From NCBI RefSeq assembly GCF_005845365.1, contig NZ_CP040509.1, positions 744,001-808,000 of the forward strand: a DNA stretch of 64,000 nucleotides, given 5' to 3'. Position numbers and translations under genes: made by a program. Below are positions 17,485-29,136 of the stretch, piece after piece; within the stretch, counting starts at the first letter, position 1, and the number at the start of each line of letters is the position of its first letter. The notes below the pieces were generated by a model. It did not search any database. It saw only the letters and a list, made by a program, of their open reading frames with translations, and was not told the origin of the DNA. Origin of the DNA: Rhodoluna limnophila. Its GTDB lineage: Bacteria; Actinomycetota; Actinomycetes; Actinomycetales; Microbacteriaceae.

Positions 17485-18864
17485 CTAGGAAACTAGCTTG
17501 GCGCCAAGGTATTCGCGAAGCTTAGACAGCGATACGCGCTCCTGCTGCATGGTGTCTCGTTCGCGAACGGTAACTGCCTGGTCGTCAAGAGTCTCGAAGT
17601 CGACGGTCACACAGAATGGAGTTCCGATTTCGTCCTGACGACGGTATCGACGACCAATCGCACCCGAGTCATCAAAGTCGATGTTCCAGTAACCACGTAG
17701 CTCCTGAGCGAGGTTACGCGCTACTGGCGATAGGTCCTCATTACGAGACAACGGAAGAATGGCGGCCTTCACTGGAGCCAGGCGGTAATCAAGGCGGAGA
17801 ACTGTACGGACGTCTACGCCACCCTTGGTGTTTGGTGCTTCATCCTCAGAATATGCGTCAACCAAGAAGGCCATTAGCGAACGGGTTAGACCCGCCGCTG
17901 GCTCAATTACGTAGGGAGTCCAACGCTCCCCCTTGGCCTGGTCGAAGTAGCTCAGATCGGTGCCTGATTCACGGGAGTGAGTGGTGAGGTCAAAGTCTGT
18001 GCGGTTTGCAATACCTTCAAGCTCGCCAAATTCACTGCCCGGGAAGCCGAAGCGGTACTCGATGTCGACGGTACGCTTTGAGTAGTGTGACAGCTTCTCT
18101 TTGGCGTGCTCGTAGAGGCGCAGGTTGTCCGGATTGATACCCAAATCGGTGTACCAATTCATACGCTGTTCAATCCAGTAGTCGTGCCATTCTTCGTCGG
18201 TTCCAGGCTCGACAAAGAATTCCATCTCCATCTGCTCGAACTCGCGGGTACGGAAGATGAAGTTTCCAGGTGTGATCTCGTTTCGGAATGACTTTCCGAT
18301 TTGACCGATTCCAAACGGAGGCTTCATTCGAGCTGCACCAAGAACGTTGGCGAAGTTTACGAAGATGCCCTGCGCCGTCTCTGGACGCAGGTAGTGAAGG
18401 CCTTCCTCGGCTGCTACCGGACCCAAGAAGGTTTGTAGCAAACCGTTGAAGGCTTTCGGCTCAGTCCAGATGTCCTTGCCGCCACAGTTTGGGCAGGCAA
18501 TGTCAGCCATGCTCTCAGGAGCACGACCCTTCTTCTCTTCGAAAGCCTCTTCTAGGTGATCCTGGCGGAAGCGCTTGTGGCAGCTGGTGCACTCAATTAG
18601 AGGGTCTGAGAACTCACGAACGTGACCAGATGCTTCCCACACCTTGCGAGGCAGGATTACTGAAGAGTCAAGTCCAACAATGTCTTCGCGGCTCTGTACT
18701 ACAGTCCGCCACCACTGCTTTTTGATGTTCTCTTTTAGTTCAACACCCAGTGGTCCGTAATCCCAAGCCGAGCGGCTTCCGCCGTAAATCTCGCCTGCCT
18801 GAAAAACAAATCCACGACGTTTTGCGAGAGAAATTACTGAATCTAGACGATTTGGGGTAGCCAC
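17485..18864 (-). CDS. glyS: Glycyl-tRNA synthetase, dimeric type
   Basis: 459 residues, a class II synthetase of the alpha-2 type. Motif 2 is present in [18 protein letters not shown] and motif 3 in [25 protein letters not shown] is the glycine-site signature, and a zinc-like pair CTSC/CPNC lies in the insertion. It charges tRNA-Gly. The start is GTG at 18864 with AAGGAG five bases upstream. It heads the cluster glyS-dusB-dgt-dnaG. Confidence 0.96.
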   Translation of the reverse strand: MATPNRLDSVISLAKRRGFVFQAGEIYGGSRSAWDYGPLGVELKENIKKQWWRTVVQSREDIVGLDSSVILPRKVWEASGHVREFSDPLIECTSCHKRFRQDHLEEAFEEKKGRAPESMADIACPNCGGKDIWTEPKAFNGLLQTFLGPVAAEEGLHYLRPETAQGIFVNFANVLGAARMKPPFGIGQIGKSFRNEITPGNFIFRTREFEQMEMEFFVEPGTDEEWHDYWIEQRMNWYTDLGINPDNLRLYEHAKEKLSHYSKRTVDIEYRFGFPGSEFGELEGIANRTDFDLTTHSRESGTDLSYFDQAKGERWTPYVIEPAAGLTRSLMAFLVDAYSEDEAPNTKGGVDVRTVLRLDYRLAPVKAAILPLSRNEDLSPVARNLAQELRGYWNIDFDDSGAIGRRYRRQDEIGTPFCVTVDFETLDDQAVTVRERDTMQQERVSLSKLREYLGAKLVS

Positions 18865-18915
18865 TTAAACTCCTTGCCCAAGCTGGATGCCTGGCACTTG
18901 TTCGAAGTTCTTAGT

Positions 18916-19701
18916 CTACTTTGAAGCCTGGGATTTTGGCTGATCTACAGCCCCACCAAATCTTCTATCTCGCTGGTGATAGTGCCCGATGGCAGCCCAC
19001 AAAGAGGTTCGATCAAAGTCTGGCCAGAGGGTATCCATAAAAACAAATTCCGCATAGGCAGACTGCCAAAGAAGAAAGTTTGAGGTGCGCTGCTCGCCCG
19101 AGCTTCGAAGGAACAAATCAACATCTGGCAGGTAGTTGGTGTTGAGATACTTCTGAATGGTGCGCTCTGACACTGCGCTTGCCCTTAGCTTGCCTGATTC
19201 AACATCGGTGGCAATTGCTTTCACAGCGTCGGCGATCTCAATTCGTGACCCATAGTTCACACACATAGTCAGAGTCAGCGTCGTGTTCTTTTCGGTCAAC
19301 TTTTCAGCCGCTCTAAGCTCATCGATCACCGATAACCACAGCCGCGGCCTGCGACCAGCCCAGCGAATCCGGACGCCCCAGGCATTCAGTTGATCGCGAC
19401 GCTTTCGAAGCACCTCGCGGTTGAATCCCATAAGAAAACGAACCTCGTCAGGTGAACGCTTCCAATTTTCGGTAGAAAACGCGTAGACCGTGAGGTACTT
19501 AACCCCGGCTTCAATCGCTCCGGCAACAACGTCAAGCAAGGCCGCCTCACCGGCTTTATGCCCCTCTACCCTAGTGAGTCCGCGCTGGTTGGCCCATCGA
19601 CCGTTGCCATCCATAACAATGGCAATGTGCTGCGGAACAGATCCGGGCACAAAACTTGGCACGGTTACGCCCGGCTTGGCTACTGAATCAAAAGTACTCA
19701 T
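18916..19701 (-). CDS. uppS: Isoprenyl transferase (cis-prenyl diphosphate synthase)
   Basis: 261 residues from the ATG at 19701. The catalytic [10 protein letters not shown] near the N-terminus, the [13 protein letters not shown] segment and [13 protein letters not shown] with the diphosphate-binding Arg are diagnostic. It makes the long polyprenyl diphosphate carrier for cell-wall synthesis. The ATG overlaps the recO TGA (ATGA), so the 19749 start is rejected. The pair recO-uppS is a standard actinobacterial operon. Confidence 0.94.
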   Translation of the reverse strand: MSTFDSVAKPGVTVPSFVPGSVPQHIAIVMDGNGRWANQRGLTRVEGHKAGEAALLDVVAGAIEAGVKYLTVYAFSTENWKRSPDEVRFLMGFNREVLRKRRDQLNAWGVRIRWAGRRPRLWLSVIDELRAAEKLTEKNTTLTLTMCVNYGSRIEIADAVKAIATDVESGKLRASAVSERTIQKYLNTNYLPDVDLFLRSSGEQRTSNFLLWQSAYAEFVFMDTLWPDFDRTSLWAAIGHYHQRDRRFGGAVDQPKSQASK

Positions 19702-20423
19702 TGACGTTCCACGTGTTGAAGGGACTTTAGTCCGCGCTCGATGTGCCACTGACTATAAGCAGCAACGATACCCGATGCTGCGGAGCGAATACCGTCAGGA
19801 GCAGCCTCAACTACTTCCCACTCGCCAGACAAAAGCGCGCCGAGCATGACCGCGGTTTGCTGGTCAATGACGGCCGCACCTGCTGGCCGGCAATCACGAC
19901 AAACCACGCCGCCGAGCTGCATCACAAACGCCTGATGAGGTCCTGGCGCGGAACAACGAGAGCAGTCAACAAAGTTTGGAGCCCAACCCGCAATTGCCAG
20001 TGCACGGAGGAGGTAAGAATCTAAAACTAAAGAGGCATCATGTTCACGGTTGGCCAGTGACCTGAGCGCACCAACCAAAAGCAAATACTGCTGAGGACTT
20101 GAGTCATCACCGGTGAGTTTTTCGGCGGTTTCAACCATCGCCGTTGCAGCGGTGTAGGCAGGGTAATCGGCAATGATTTCGCGGCCGTAGGCCCCAATAG
20201 TTTCAACCTGATTGACGACATCGAGTGTGCGACCCTCATAAAACTGGGCTTCAACAACCATGAACGGCTCAAGCCGGGCACCGAACTTAGATCCGGTACG
20301 GCGTACACCCTTGGCTACAGCCCTGATTTGCCCGTTGTACCTTGACAAAAGCGTGACGATGCGGTCGGCCTCACCCAACTTGTGGGTGCGCAGCACAACC
20401 GCTTCATCTCTGTATAAAGGCAC
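19698..20423 (-). CDS. recO: DNA repair protein RecO
   Basis: 241 residues with an N-terminal OB fold ([20 protein letters not shown]) and a C-terminal zinc-finger-like cluster (CSRCSAPG, then VVCRDC). It loads RecA with RecR in the RecFOR pathway. The start is GTG at 20423. There is no ribosome site, but GATACT lies exactly six bases upstream, a leaderless-promoter pattern. It is coupled to uppS by a four-base overlap. Confidence 0.93.
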   Translation of the reverse strand: MPLYRDEAVVLRTHKLGEADRIVTLLSRYNGQIRAVAKGVRRTGSKFGARLEPFMVVEAQFYEGRTLDVVNQVETIGAYGREIIADYPAYTAATAMVETAEKLTGDDSSPQQYLLLVGALRSLANREHDASLVLDSYLLRALAIAGWAPNFVDCSRCSAPGPHQAFVMQLGGVVCRDCRPAGAAVIDQQTAVMLGALLSGEWEVVEAAPDGIRSAASGIVAAYSQWHIERGLKSLQHVERQ

Positions 20424-20435
20424 AGAGCAAGTATC
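20423..20435 (-). promoter_or_regulatory. Leaderless-type promoter of recO
   Basis: Minus-strand GATACT (20430-20435), six bases, then GTG at 20423. One mismatch from TATACT. It sits in the 28-base gap between leuA and recO and would give recO-uppS its own transcript. Confidence 0.5.
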
Positions 20436-20451
20436 CGACTAATTGTCCTGA

Positions 20452-22212
<1,761 letters not shown>

Positions 22213-22272
22213 CTAAAACTATGCCTTCGGACTAAAAATGTGGGCCAATTCAATGGCGTGAGTGCGACCAGC

Positions 22273-22316
22273 AAAAAGCTCCGCAACGAGGAAGGCCGAG
22301 TTAGGCCTCGTTGCGG
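22273..22316 (-). terminator. Intrinsic terminator after era
   Basis: Minus-strand stem CCGCAACGAGG / CCTCGTTGCGG (22306-22316 and 22281-22291), perfect over 11 pairs, followed by AGCTTTTT. An inner AGGCC/GGCCT repeat could form an alternative hairpin. It separates the hrcA-to-era operon from leuA. Confidence 0.92.
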
Positions 22317-22363
22317 CCGCTAAGCAGGAGCGAGAACACACTTTTAGAGTAGACCTGAAATCC

Positions 22364-23254
22364 CTAGAATCCAAGTTTCCCAAGCTGTTTTGGATCGCGC
22401 TGCCACTCTGATGCAACCTTTACTCGCAGCCCCAGAAACACCTTGTGTCCGATTAGCTTTTCGATTTCAAGGCGTGAGCGCTTTCCGACATCAATTAGTC
22501 GTGAGCCCTTGTGGCCAATGATGATGCCTTTTTGACTGTCCCGCTCAACAAAGATGTTGGCATGGATGTCAGTAAGATTCTGCCCCTTACGCTTTGACAT
22601 TTCATCGATGGTGACAGCAATAGAGTGAGGCAACTCATCACGAACACCCTCGAGTGCAGCCTCACGAATCAATTCACAGATGCGATTCTCAAGTGTCTCG
22701 TCGGTAACGGCCTCTGGCGGATAAAGCGCCGGCGATTCAGGCAGCAAGTCGATTAGTACCTTCGTCAAAACTTCAAGTTGATCCTCAGCGACGGCGGAAA
22801 CCGGAACGATTGCTCGCCAGTCACGCAACTCAGCCACGGCTATCAGTTGCCTAGCCAGCTCTTCAGGGCTAACCAGTTCTGACTTCGTGACAATTGCAAC
22901 CAGCTTTGCTCTCCTGAACTCATTCAGCTGCTCATTGATGAACTGGTCGCCGGGACCAATTTTTTCGTTGGCTGGGATGCAAAAACCAATTACGTCGACG
23001 TCTCCGAGGGTTTGCTCGACTAGATCATTCAGGCGCTGTCCAAGTAGCGTGCGAGGTCGGTGCAGGCCTGGAGTGTCGACCAAGATGAGTTGGCCAAAAT
23101 CACGGTGCACAATTCCTCGAATCGCACGGCGAGTGGTCTGCGGCTTTGCACTGGTGATGGCGATCTTCTCGCCCACCAAGGCGTTGGTCAACGTTGACTT
23201 ACCCACGTTTGGGCGCCCAACGAAAGATGCAAATCCCGAACGGTGCTCGCTCAT
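22364..23254 (-). CDS. era: GTPase Era
   Basis: 296 residues. G1 GRPNVGKST, G3 DTPGLHRP and G4 as TKSE rather than NKxD are visible, and a C-terminal KH domain carries the IIGHKGSRL loop. Era binds the 3' end of 16S rRNA and assists 30S assembly. It overlaps the CBS-protein gene by one base and is the last gene of the long operon, just before a strong terminator. The TKxE form of G4 is common in actinobacterial Era. Confidence 0.96.
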   Translation of the reverse strand: MSEHRSGFASFVGRPNVGKSTLTNALVGEKIAITSAKPQTTRRAIRGIVHRDFGQLILVDTPGLHRPRTLLGQRLNDLVEQTLGDVDVIGFCIPANEKIGPGDQFINEQLNEFRRAKLVAIVTKSELVSPEELARQLIAVAELRDWRAIVPVSAVAEDQLEVLTKVLIDLLPESPALYPPEAVTDETLENRICELIREAALEGVRDELPHSIAVTIDEMSKRKGQNLTDIHANIFVERDSQKGIIIGHKGSRLIDVGKRSRLEIEKLIGHKVFLGLRVKVASEWQRDPKQLGKLGF

Positions 23255-24384
23255 TAGTTCTCCTGATCCAGTTGCTCAAAGGCAGACTGGGCGTCAGCCA
23301 AACTCTGTGCTTTCTGCACAATTACCGAGGTTAGTCGCTTTCGCTTACCCTCAATCCGCTCTGCGGTGATGTTTAAACCAGAAACGGTTACCTCATCCTT
23401 AAATTTAGGCAATCGCCCCAGGGCCTTGGCAAGTAGCCCGCCGATGCTGTCGACGTCCTCATCTTCAAGTTCAAGCTCAAGATTCTCACCCAGATCGCTG
23501 AGCGGAAAACGGGCATTCACTCGGTATCGTCCGTCACCTAGATCCACAAAGTCCAGGTCGTCTCGGTCGTACTCATCGCTGATTTCGCCAACGATTTCCT
23601 CGATGACATCCTCCATGGTTGCCAGGCCGGCAACTCCCCCATACTCGTCAATTACAACTGCGATGTGGGTTGAGGAAAGTTGCATTTCGCGAAGAAGATC
23701 GTCTACTTGTTTTGATTCGGGTACGAAGATGACTGGTCGGGCAACAGCGCTGGCCTTTCGTTTGGCCATCACGCTAGGGCTTTCATGAAGCAGGCGAGCC
23801 ACATCTTTCATGTACAAGATGCCGCTAATGTCATCGATGTTCTTGCCAACTACAGGCAACCGCGAGTAACCGCGTTTTAGAAAAACACCCATTGCATCTC
23901 GAAGCTCAACGTCGGCGGCAACCGTTGCCATGTCGACTCGCGGAACCATAATCTCGCGAACGATGGTCTCGCTGAACTCTTCTACTGAATCTAGGAGTTC
24001 CTGCTCGAACTCTTCTGGCTCTTCACTCTTCGGCAAAGAAATCGGGGTGAAGACCAGGTGAATCGAAAGAATTAGGGGCGCGGCAGACTGAGCAAGGGAT
24101 TTGATTACATCTGCCTGACCAAGGCGCTTAGCAGCAAACTGACTACCGATTAGCAGTGCAAACATCCAGAAGCTGGCAATTAGGGCACCCTGCCACCAAC
24201 TCCACCCCAACGGGCTGACGCTTTGGCCGACAACCACACCAAAAATGCCGGTCAGGCTGAGTCGCACAAAGCCAAGGGATTCAGCTTGCGGGTCTTCATT
24301 GGCTTCTAAAGCCGCCTTGAGAACGGCCGTCACAGTCGTCAAGACGGCCAGAATGACCGCTATCCAGATTGCGAGAATGATCAA
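23254..24384 (-). CDS. HlyC/CorC-family protein with CNNM-like membrane region and CBS domains
   Basis: 376 residues: about three transmembrane segments in the first 120 residues (short DUF21/CNNM type), then two CBS domains (VREIMVPRVDMATV, YSRLPVVGKNIDDISGILY, and STHIAVVIDEYGGVAGLATMED) and a C-terminal CorC_HlyC domain. The family is linked to Mg2+/Co2+ efflux, despite the old name hemolysin. It sits between ybeY and era with short overlaps on both sides, the normal actinobacterial order. Confidence 0.9.
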   Translation of the reverse strand: MIILAIWIAVILAVLTTVTAVLKAALEANEDPQAESLGFVRLSLTGIFGVVVGQSVSPLGWSWWQGALIASFWMFALLIGSQFAAKRLGQADVIKSLAQSAAPLILSIHLVFTPISLPKSEEPEEFEQELLDSVEEFSETIVREIMVPRVDMATVAADVELRDAMGVFLKRGYSRLPVVGKNIDDISGILYMKDVARLLHESPSVMAKRKASAVARPVIFVPESKQVDDLLREMQLSSTHIAVVIDEYGGVAGLATMEDVIEEIVGEISDEYDRDDLDFVDLGDGRYRVNARFPLSDLGENLELELEDEDVDSIGGLLAKALGRLPKFKDEVTVSGLNITAERIEGKRKRLTSVIVQKAQSLADAQSAFEQLDQEN

Positions 24385-24845
24385 CGACTAGCACCTTCAG
24401 ACGCGTAGAAACTTTCGAGAATTTCACGCTGAAGTCCAAACATTTCTTTTTCTTCATCTGGTTCGGCGTGGTCATACCCCAGCAGGTGGAGTATTCCGTG
24501 GGTGGTCAGAAGCAAGACCTCGTTTATTGTCTCGTGCCCGGCAGCAAGGGCTTGCTTGGCTGCCACCTGTGGGCAAATAACGATGTCGCCGAGGAGCCCG
24601 GCTGGAGTTGGCTCGAGTTCCGTCCCAGGTCGAAGCTCATCCATCGGAAAGCTAAGGACATCAGTTGGGCCGGGCTCATCCATCCACTCAATGTGAAGAG
24701 TCTCCATAGCGGGCTCATCAACAAAAACAATTGCGAGGTCAGCTTTGGGATGAATGTAGAGAACGTCAAGTGCATGGGTTGCCAGGCTTAGTACTCGCGC
24801 CTCATCGACCTCAATCTCAGTCTCATTATTGATTTCGATACTCAT
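24381..24845 (-). CDS. ybeY: Endoribonuclease YbeY
   Basis: 154 residues with the zinc motif HGILHLLGYDHAEPDE, providing three His ligands. YbeY takes part in 16S rRNA 3'-end maturation and ribosome quality control. Start and stop both overlap neighbouring genes (phoH by one base in TAATG, the CBS gene by four), indicating translational coupling. Length and neighbours are normal. Confidence 0.95.
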   Translation of the reverse strand: MSIEINNETEIEVDEARVLSLATHALDVLYIHPKADLAIVFVDEPAMETLHIEWMDEPGPTDVLSFPMDELRPGTELEPTPAGLLGDIVICPQVAAKQALAAGHETINEVLLLTTHGILHLLGYDHAEPDEEKEMFGLQREILESFYASEGASR

Positions 24846-25834
24846 TATTTCTTGGCTCCATGCTTCAGTTTGGACTCGTCATACTTCGAATAAGCATCGA
24901 CAATTTTTGAAACGAGGGTGTGACGAACCACATCCTCAGAGGTTAGGGTCGCAAAGTGCATGTCCTCAAGATCGCTCAAAACCTCCACGGCTGTCCGCAG
25001 GCCAGATGCTCCGGTTGGCAGGTCTATCTGGGTGATGTCACCGGTCACGACCATTTTGGAATTGAATCCCAATCGGGTCAGAAACATCTTCATTTGCTCT
25101 GGTGTGGTGTTTTGCGCCTCATCGAGGATGATGAATGAATCGTTCAGAGTGCGGCCACGCATGTAGGCCAACGGTGCAACTTCAATGGTTCCTGCTGCCA
25201 TTAGCTTTGGAACAGCTTCTGAATCAAGCATCTCGTGAAGTGCATCGAAAAGTGGCCTTAGATAAGGATCAATCTTGTCGTTGAGGGTTCCCGGCAGAAA
25301 TCCAAGTCGCTCTCCGGCTTCAACCGCTGGCCTAGTCAAAATAATGCGGCTGACTTCTTTGCGCTGTAGAGCCTGAACCGCTTTGGCCATGGCAAGGTAG
25401 GTTTTTCCGGTTCCAGCCGGACCAATACCAAAAACCACAGTGTGCTCATCAATAGCATCCACATAGTTCTTTTGCCCAAGAGTTTTTGGCCTAATGCTTT
25501 TACCGCGAGAGCTCAGGATGCTCTGGCTCAGAACATCGGCGGGTTTGACGTCGGTACTCAGCATCTTGGCAGAACGGGTCAGGTCTTGAGGAACCAATTC
25601 TTTACCCGCGATGATCATGGCGATCATTTCCTCAATGAGGCTCTTCGCTGCGGCAACTTGGCTGGCTGGACCATTGATGGCTATCGAATTTCCGCGGGCG
25701 TGCACATCAACATCAGGATAGGTTAGCTCCAGCGTCTTAAGGAGCCTGTCCTCGGTACCAAAAAGCGCCACCATCGGCACACCCTGTACCTCAAGGATCT
25801 CGGTGCGTGATTTATCAGCCGAAGAATTAGACAA
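24845..25834 (-). CDS. PhoH-like ATPase
   Basis: 329 residues. An N-terminal KH-like segment precedes a P-loop ATPase domain with Walker A GPAGTGKTYLAMA and Walker B FIILDEAQNTTPEQMKMFLTR. PhoH-like proteins are thought to be RNA-related ATPases and typically sit next to ybeY. The start overlaps the end of hinT by eight bases. Confidence 0.93.
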   Translation of the reverse strand: MSNSSADKSRTEILEVQGVPMVALFGTEDRLLKTLELTYPDVDVHARGNSIAINGPASQVAAAKSLIEEMIAMIIAGKELVPQDLTRSAKMLSTDVKPADVLSQSILSSRGKSIRPKTLGQKNYVDAIDEHTVVFGIGPAGTGKTYLAMAKAVQALQRKEVSRIILTRPAVEAGERLGFLPGTLNDKIDPYLRPLFDALHEMLDSEAVPKLMAAGTIEVAPLAYMRGRTLNDSFIILDEAQNTTPEQMKMFLTRLGFNSKMVVTGDITQIDLPTGASGLRTAVEVLSDLEDMHFATLTSEDVVRHTLVSKIVDAYSKYDESKLKHGAKK

Positions 25835-26162
25835 CCTGCTCCTTAGGTGTCGTGCTGGTTATGTGACCGTGTGCGTGGAATACCGTTTGACCGGCCTCGA
25901 CTCCGGTGTTAAAAGTGAGGCGGAACGAGCCGGTGGATAAATCTGAGGCGATGCGAGACCCCAACTGGACCAAATCAACTAAGTAGTCTTTGGCCTCCAC
26001 GACCAAATCGGCAACATTCTCATGATGCTGCTTTGGGATCACCAAGATGTGAATTGGCTGCTTGGGCGCGATGTCCCAAAAGGCCAAAGAGAGCTCGGTT
26101 TCAGCAACAATCTTTGCTGGAATCTCTTTTGCGGCAATCTTGCAAAAAATACAGTCACTCAT
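25827..26162 (-). CDS. hinT: HIT-family nucleotide hydrolase (HinT-like)
   Basis: 111 residues. N-terminal CIFCKIAAKEIPAKI with the zinc-type CxxC, and the HIT motif HAHGHI near the C-terminus. HinT proteins hydrolyse nucleoside phosphoramidates and related AMP-lysine adducts. It lies 21 bases after rsmE. A TAGACT box exactly six bases before the ATG suggests an internal leaderless promoter. Confidence 0.92.
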   Translation of the reverse strand: MSDCIFCKIAAKEIPAKIVAETELSLAFWDIAPKQPIHILVIPKQHHENVADLVVEAKDYLVDLVQLGSRIASDLSTGSFRLTFNTGVEAGQTVFHAHGHITSTTPKEQVV

Positions 26163-26174
26163 GGTGTCAGTCTA
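26160..26174 (-). promoter_or_regulatory. Leaderless-type promoter of hinT
   Basis: Minus-strand TAGACT (26169-26174), six bases GACACC, then ATG at 26162. A perfect TANNNT box. No ribosome-binding site is present. Confidence 0.6.
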
Positions 26175-26183
26175 CTTCTGAGG

Positions 26184-26918
26184 TCAGGACCAGAGCCCAA
26201 GCTTGGCCTGGATAACCGCTATTGCGGCAACACCTGCCGTTGAGGTTCGCAAAATCGGAGCACCGAGGTTTACTCGCGTTGCGCCAGCCTCTTCAAAAAG
26301 GGCCAATTCAGAGTCACTGATTCCGCCCTCAGGCCCAACCACAATTGCCACGTTCTCACTAGATAAATCAACATTGCCAAGGCCAACTTTGGCCGTTGGA
26401 TCTAGGACCAACACGAGATCGAAGGATTCAATCGTTGTTGCCAGTTGCTTTGATGACATTGGCTGGGTAACCACCGGTTCAAATACCCGCAAGGATTGTT
26501 TGGCCGCTTCGGCAACAATCGTCTGCCAGCGCTCGACGCCTTTGGATACTTTTGCACCTTCCCACCGCGAGATGGAACGCTCTGACTGCCAAGGAACGAT
26601 GCCCCAAGCTCCCAATTCGGTGGCTGCCTGGATTGCCAGTTCATCGCGGTCACCTTTGGCAAGGGCCTGAATAAGGGTCAACCTTGCTGCCGGTTCAGAC
26701 TCGAGAATCACCTCTGAGATTCGAACGGTCAGGCTATTTTGAGCCAATGAGTCCACCAAACCGCGAACTCGAGTTCCTCGACCATCAGTCAGCTGAATTC
26801 CCTCGCCCACTCGCATCCTCCGGACCGAAACGGCGTGCTTTCCCTCTGAACCTGAAAGCGTAATGATGCCATCAACAACCGGGCTACCCAAGGTTGTTTT
26901 GAACAGTGGTTCAACCAT
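26184..26918 (-). CDS. rsmE: 16S rRNA (uracil1498-N3)-methyltransferase
   Basis: 244 residues, a SPOUT-fold methyltransferase. The cofactor-binding knot shows VAIVVGPEGGISDSELALF and LGAPILRTSTAGVAAI, both diagnostic of RsmE; the N-terminal PUA-like part contains GKHAVSVRRMRVGEGIQLTDG. It methylates U1498 in the decoding region. It lies two bases downstream of dnaJ. Confidence 0.94.
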   Translation of the reverse strand: MVEPLFKTTLGSPVVDGIITLSGSEGKHAVSVRRMRVGEGIQLTDGRGTRVRGLVDSLAQNSLTVRISEVILESEPAARLTLIQALAKGDRDELAIQAATELGAWGIVPWQSERSISRWEGAKVSKGVERWQTIVAEAAKQSLRVFEPVVTQPMSSKQLATTIESFDLVLVLDPTAKVGLGNVDLSSENVAIVVGPEGGISDSELALFEEAGATRVNLGAPILRTSTAGVAAIAVIQAKLGLWS

Positions 26919-26920
26919 GA

Positions 26921-28006
26921 CTAGTGCTTCCGTCGTCCGGCAAAGAAACCGTGAGTCTGTTCTACCAACTTGATCGAATCGGACTTGCGCATGGCCGCAA
27001 GCTTACGAATTAATTCCTTTTGCTTGGAGTCAAGCTTGGTTGGCGTCGAAACTTGAACCCGAATCTTCAAATCACCGCGTCCAGAAGCCCGAAGCCTCTG
27101 AACACCCCTGCCCTTCACGGTAATAATGTCGCCAGTCTGCTGCCCCGGCTCAATCTCGATTGATTGAGGGCCATCAAAAGTCTCAATTTTGGTCAATGCA
27201 CCCAAGATGGCATCCTGCATCGGCACCACTAGGACACAGGTGAGGTCATCACCCTGTCGACCGAAAATGTCGTGCTCACGAACCGCGATGTCAACGTACA
27301 GGTCTCCGTTCGGACCGCCTGCGAAACCCACCTCGCCCTGGCTGGCAAGTTGCAGACGCAAACCGTCTTCAACTCCAGCGGGAATGTTTAGGTCGAGCGA
27401 ACGGCGGGCTCTAACTCGTCCTTGGCCTCGGCAGTCTAGACAAGGCTCGGGGATTACCTGACCGTACCCGCGGCAGGTTCCACATGGTTGAGATGTAACT
27501 ACGTTGCCGAGGAGTGATCGAACCTGTCGCTGGATTTGACCGGTTCCGCGACAAATGTCACAGACCGCCATTGAGGTTCCAGGTCGGCAGCAACTGCCTG
27601 AGCAGGTTTCACAAATTACGGCGGTGTCAACTTCGATTTCTTTGGCCACACCAAAGGTGACCTCTTCAAGGGTTAGCTCCAGCCGGATAAGCGCATCCTG
27701 ACCGCGCTCAGCACGCGACTTTGGCCCGCGCTGGCTTGAGCCGCCAAAGAAGGTGTCGAAAATGTCACCGAATCCGAATCCACCCGAACCACCGAAAGGA
27801 TCCTGCCCGCCCATGTCGTATTGACGTCGGGAATTGGCATCGCTCAACACCTCGTAGGCGTGGGTCACCGACTTAAATCGCTCTTGCGCCTCAGGTGCCG
27901 GGTTGACATCCGGGTGCAGTTCACGAGCCAACTTTCGGTAAGCCTTCTTGATTTGGTCCTCGGATGCATCGCGTGCGACACCCAAAACCTCGTAGTGATC
28001 AGCCAA
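26921..28006 (-). CDS. dnaJ: Chaperone DnaJ (DnaJ2 type)
   Basis: 361 residues. J domain at 1-65 with the HPD motif (ELHPDVN), a Gly/Phe-rich linker ([13 protein letters not shown]), a zinc region starting [14 protein letters not shown] and continuing [24 protein letters not shown], and the C-terminal substrate-binding domains. The SCC form in the first repeat is usual in actinobacterial DnaJ2. It lies seven bases after hrcA, so it falls under CIRCE/HrcA control. Confidence 0.95.
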   Translation of the reverse strand: MADHYEVLGVARDASEDQIKKAYRKLARELHPDVNPAPEAQERFKSVTHAYEVLSDANSRRQYDMGGQDPFGGSGGFGFGDIFDTFFGGSSQRGPKSRAERGQDALIRLELTLEEVTFGVAKEIEVDTAVICETCSGSCCRPGTSMAVCDICRGTGQIQRQVRSLLGNVVTSQPCGTCRGYGQVIPEPCLDCRGQGRVRARRSLDLNIPAGVEDGLRLQLASQGEVGFAGGPNGDLYVDIAVREHDIFGRQGDDLTCVLVVPMQDAILGALTKIETFDGPQSIEIEPGQQTGDIITVKGRGVQRLRASGRGDLKIRVQVSTPTKLDSKQKELIRKLAAMRKSDSIKLVEQTHGFFAGRRKH

Positions 28007-28013
28007 AAGTTCC

Positions 28014-29033
28014 TCAGTTTCCTAGTGCTTTGGTCAAATAACGTGCCACGGCTCGCACCGACGCAATGTTTGATGAATAGTCCATTCGAGTTGGCCCAAT
28101 GACACCCAACTTGGCAATCTCACTGCCCTGATTTTCATATCCGCTGACAACAACCGAGGCACCAGCAAGTCCCTCGAAGGAGTTCTCTCGGCCAATTCGC
28201 ACGCTAACTCCGTGCTGCTCTGCCTGCATTTCCGAAATCAACTTGAGCAGAACCACCTGCTCCTCGATAGCCTCAAGTACCGGAGAAATACTTCCCGGGA
28301 AGTCCTGCTCACGCCTAGCGAGATTTGCGGCCCCGGCCAAAATAATCTTCTCTTGGCGGTTTGCATCGACTTGCTCAACCAGACTGGCGCAAATTGAACC
28401 CACTTGCTGGGCAAAGCGTGACTCAAAAAACTTGTCCAAACCACTGAGCTTCTCGGCTACTGCGCTGAGAGCTAATCCAGTCAAAAGGGTGTTGAGTCTT
28501 GCCCTCAGTTCACCCACGAAGCCTTCATCGATGGTTTGCCCCAATTCAACAACGTGCTGTTGAATTCGGCCGCTGTCAGTGATCAGCACCATAAGAATGC
28601 GGGTGTCAGAGGCGGGAATCAGCTCGATGTGCCGAACGGTTGCCTTGCCAAGTGTTGGGTACTGAACCATAGCGACCTGATTGGTCAGCTGCGAGAGCAA
28701 CCTGACAGTCCTACCCAGAGTTTCATCCAAGTCTGCACTGCCGGTCATGAAACTTTCAATAGCCAGGCGCTCAGCAGTATTGAGCGGTTTTACCTCGTTA
28801 AGGCGATCAACAAAGACTCGATATCCCTTATCGGTTGGAACACGACCGGCTGAGGTGTGCGGCGCGTGAATCAGGTTCTCTTCTTCTAGAAACGCCATAT
28901 CGTTGCGAATCGTGGCTGCCGAGACGCCAAATGAGTGCCGCTCAACAAGAGATTTTGAACCTACCGGCTCTTTGGTTGCGATGTAGTCCTGAACAATCGC
29001 CCGCAAAACCTCGAGGCTTCTATCCGGTATCAA
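28014..29033 (-). CDS. hrcA: Heat-inducible transcription repressor HrcA
   Basis: 339 residues. An N-terminal winged helix ([23 protein letters not shown]) is followed by [16 protein letters not shown] and a GAF-like dimerisation core. It represses heat-shock genes by binding CIRCE. The start is TTG with GAGAGG upstream. A CIRCE element lies 17 bases upstream, indicating autoregulation together with dnaJ and the genes beyond. Confidence 0.95.
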   Translation of the reverse strand: MIPDRSLEVLRAIVQDYIATKEPVGSKSLVERHSFGVSAATIRNDMAFLEEENLIHAPHTSAGRVPTDKGYRVFVDRLNEVKPLNTAERLAIESFMTGSADLDETLGRTVRLLSQLTNQVAMVQYPTLGKATVRHIELIPASDTRILMVLITDSGRIQQHVVELGQTIDEGFVGELRARLNTLLTGLALSAVAEKLSGLDKFFESRFAQQVGSICASLVEQVDANRQEKIILAGAANLARREQDFPGSISPVLEAIEEQVVLLKLISEMQAEQHGVSVRIGRENSFEGLAGASVVVSGYENQGSEIAKLGVIGPTRMDYSSNIASVRAVARYLTKALGN

Positions 29034-29049
29034 GATGGCCTCTCTTTCG

Positions 29050-29076
29050 CTAGCACTCGATGTCCTCGAGTGCCAA
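29050..29076. promoter_or_regulatory. CIRCE operator (HrcA-binding site)
   Basis: CTAGCACTC (29050-29058), nine-base spacer, GAGTGCCAA (29068-29076): close match to TTAGCACTC-N9-GAGTGCTAA. A minus-strand -10 box TAATAT (29076-29081) abuts it, so HrcA bound here would cover the hrcA start site. Confidence 0.92.
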
Positions 29077-29078
29077 TA

Positions 29079-29108
29079 TTAGCCTGTGGTAGCCCGATTC
29101 CATAGACT
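29079..29108 (+). promoter_or_regulatory. Possible promoter of the DUF4870 gene
   Basis: Plus-strand TTAGCC, 18-base spacer, TAGACT (29103-29108). The -35 box is weak and begins two bases beyond CIRCE. HrcA bound at CIRCE might therefore also influence this divergent promoter. Confidence 0.4.
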
Positions 29109-29136
29109 GAAACGGCTAGGTAAAGGGGTAGAAATC

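Noticed and set aside
18896-18911. Possible second SOS box (ACTTGTTCGAAGTTCT) upstream of uppS/glyS
   Set aside because: Lacks the GAAC-N4-GTTC symmetry needed for LexA and lies at a gene 3' end.
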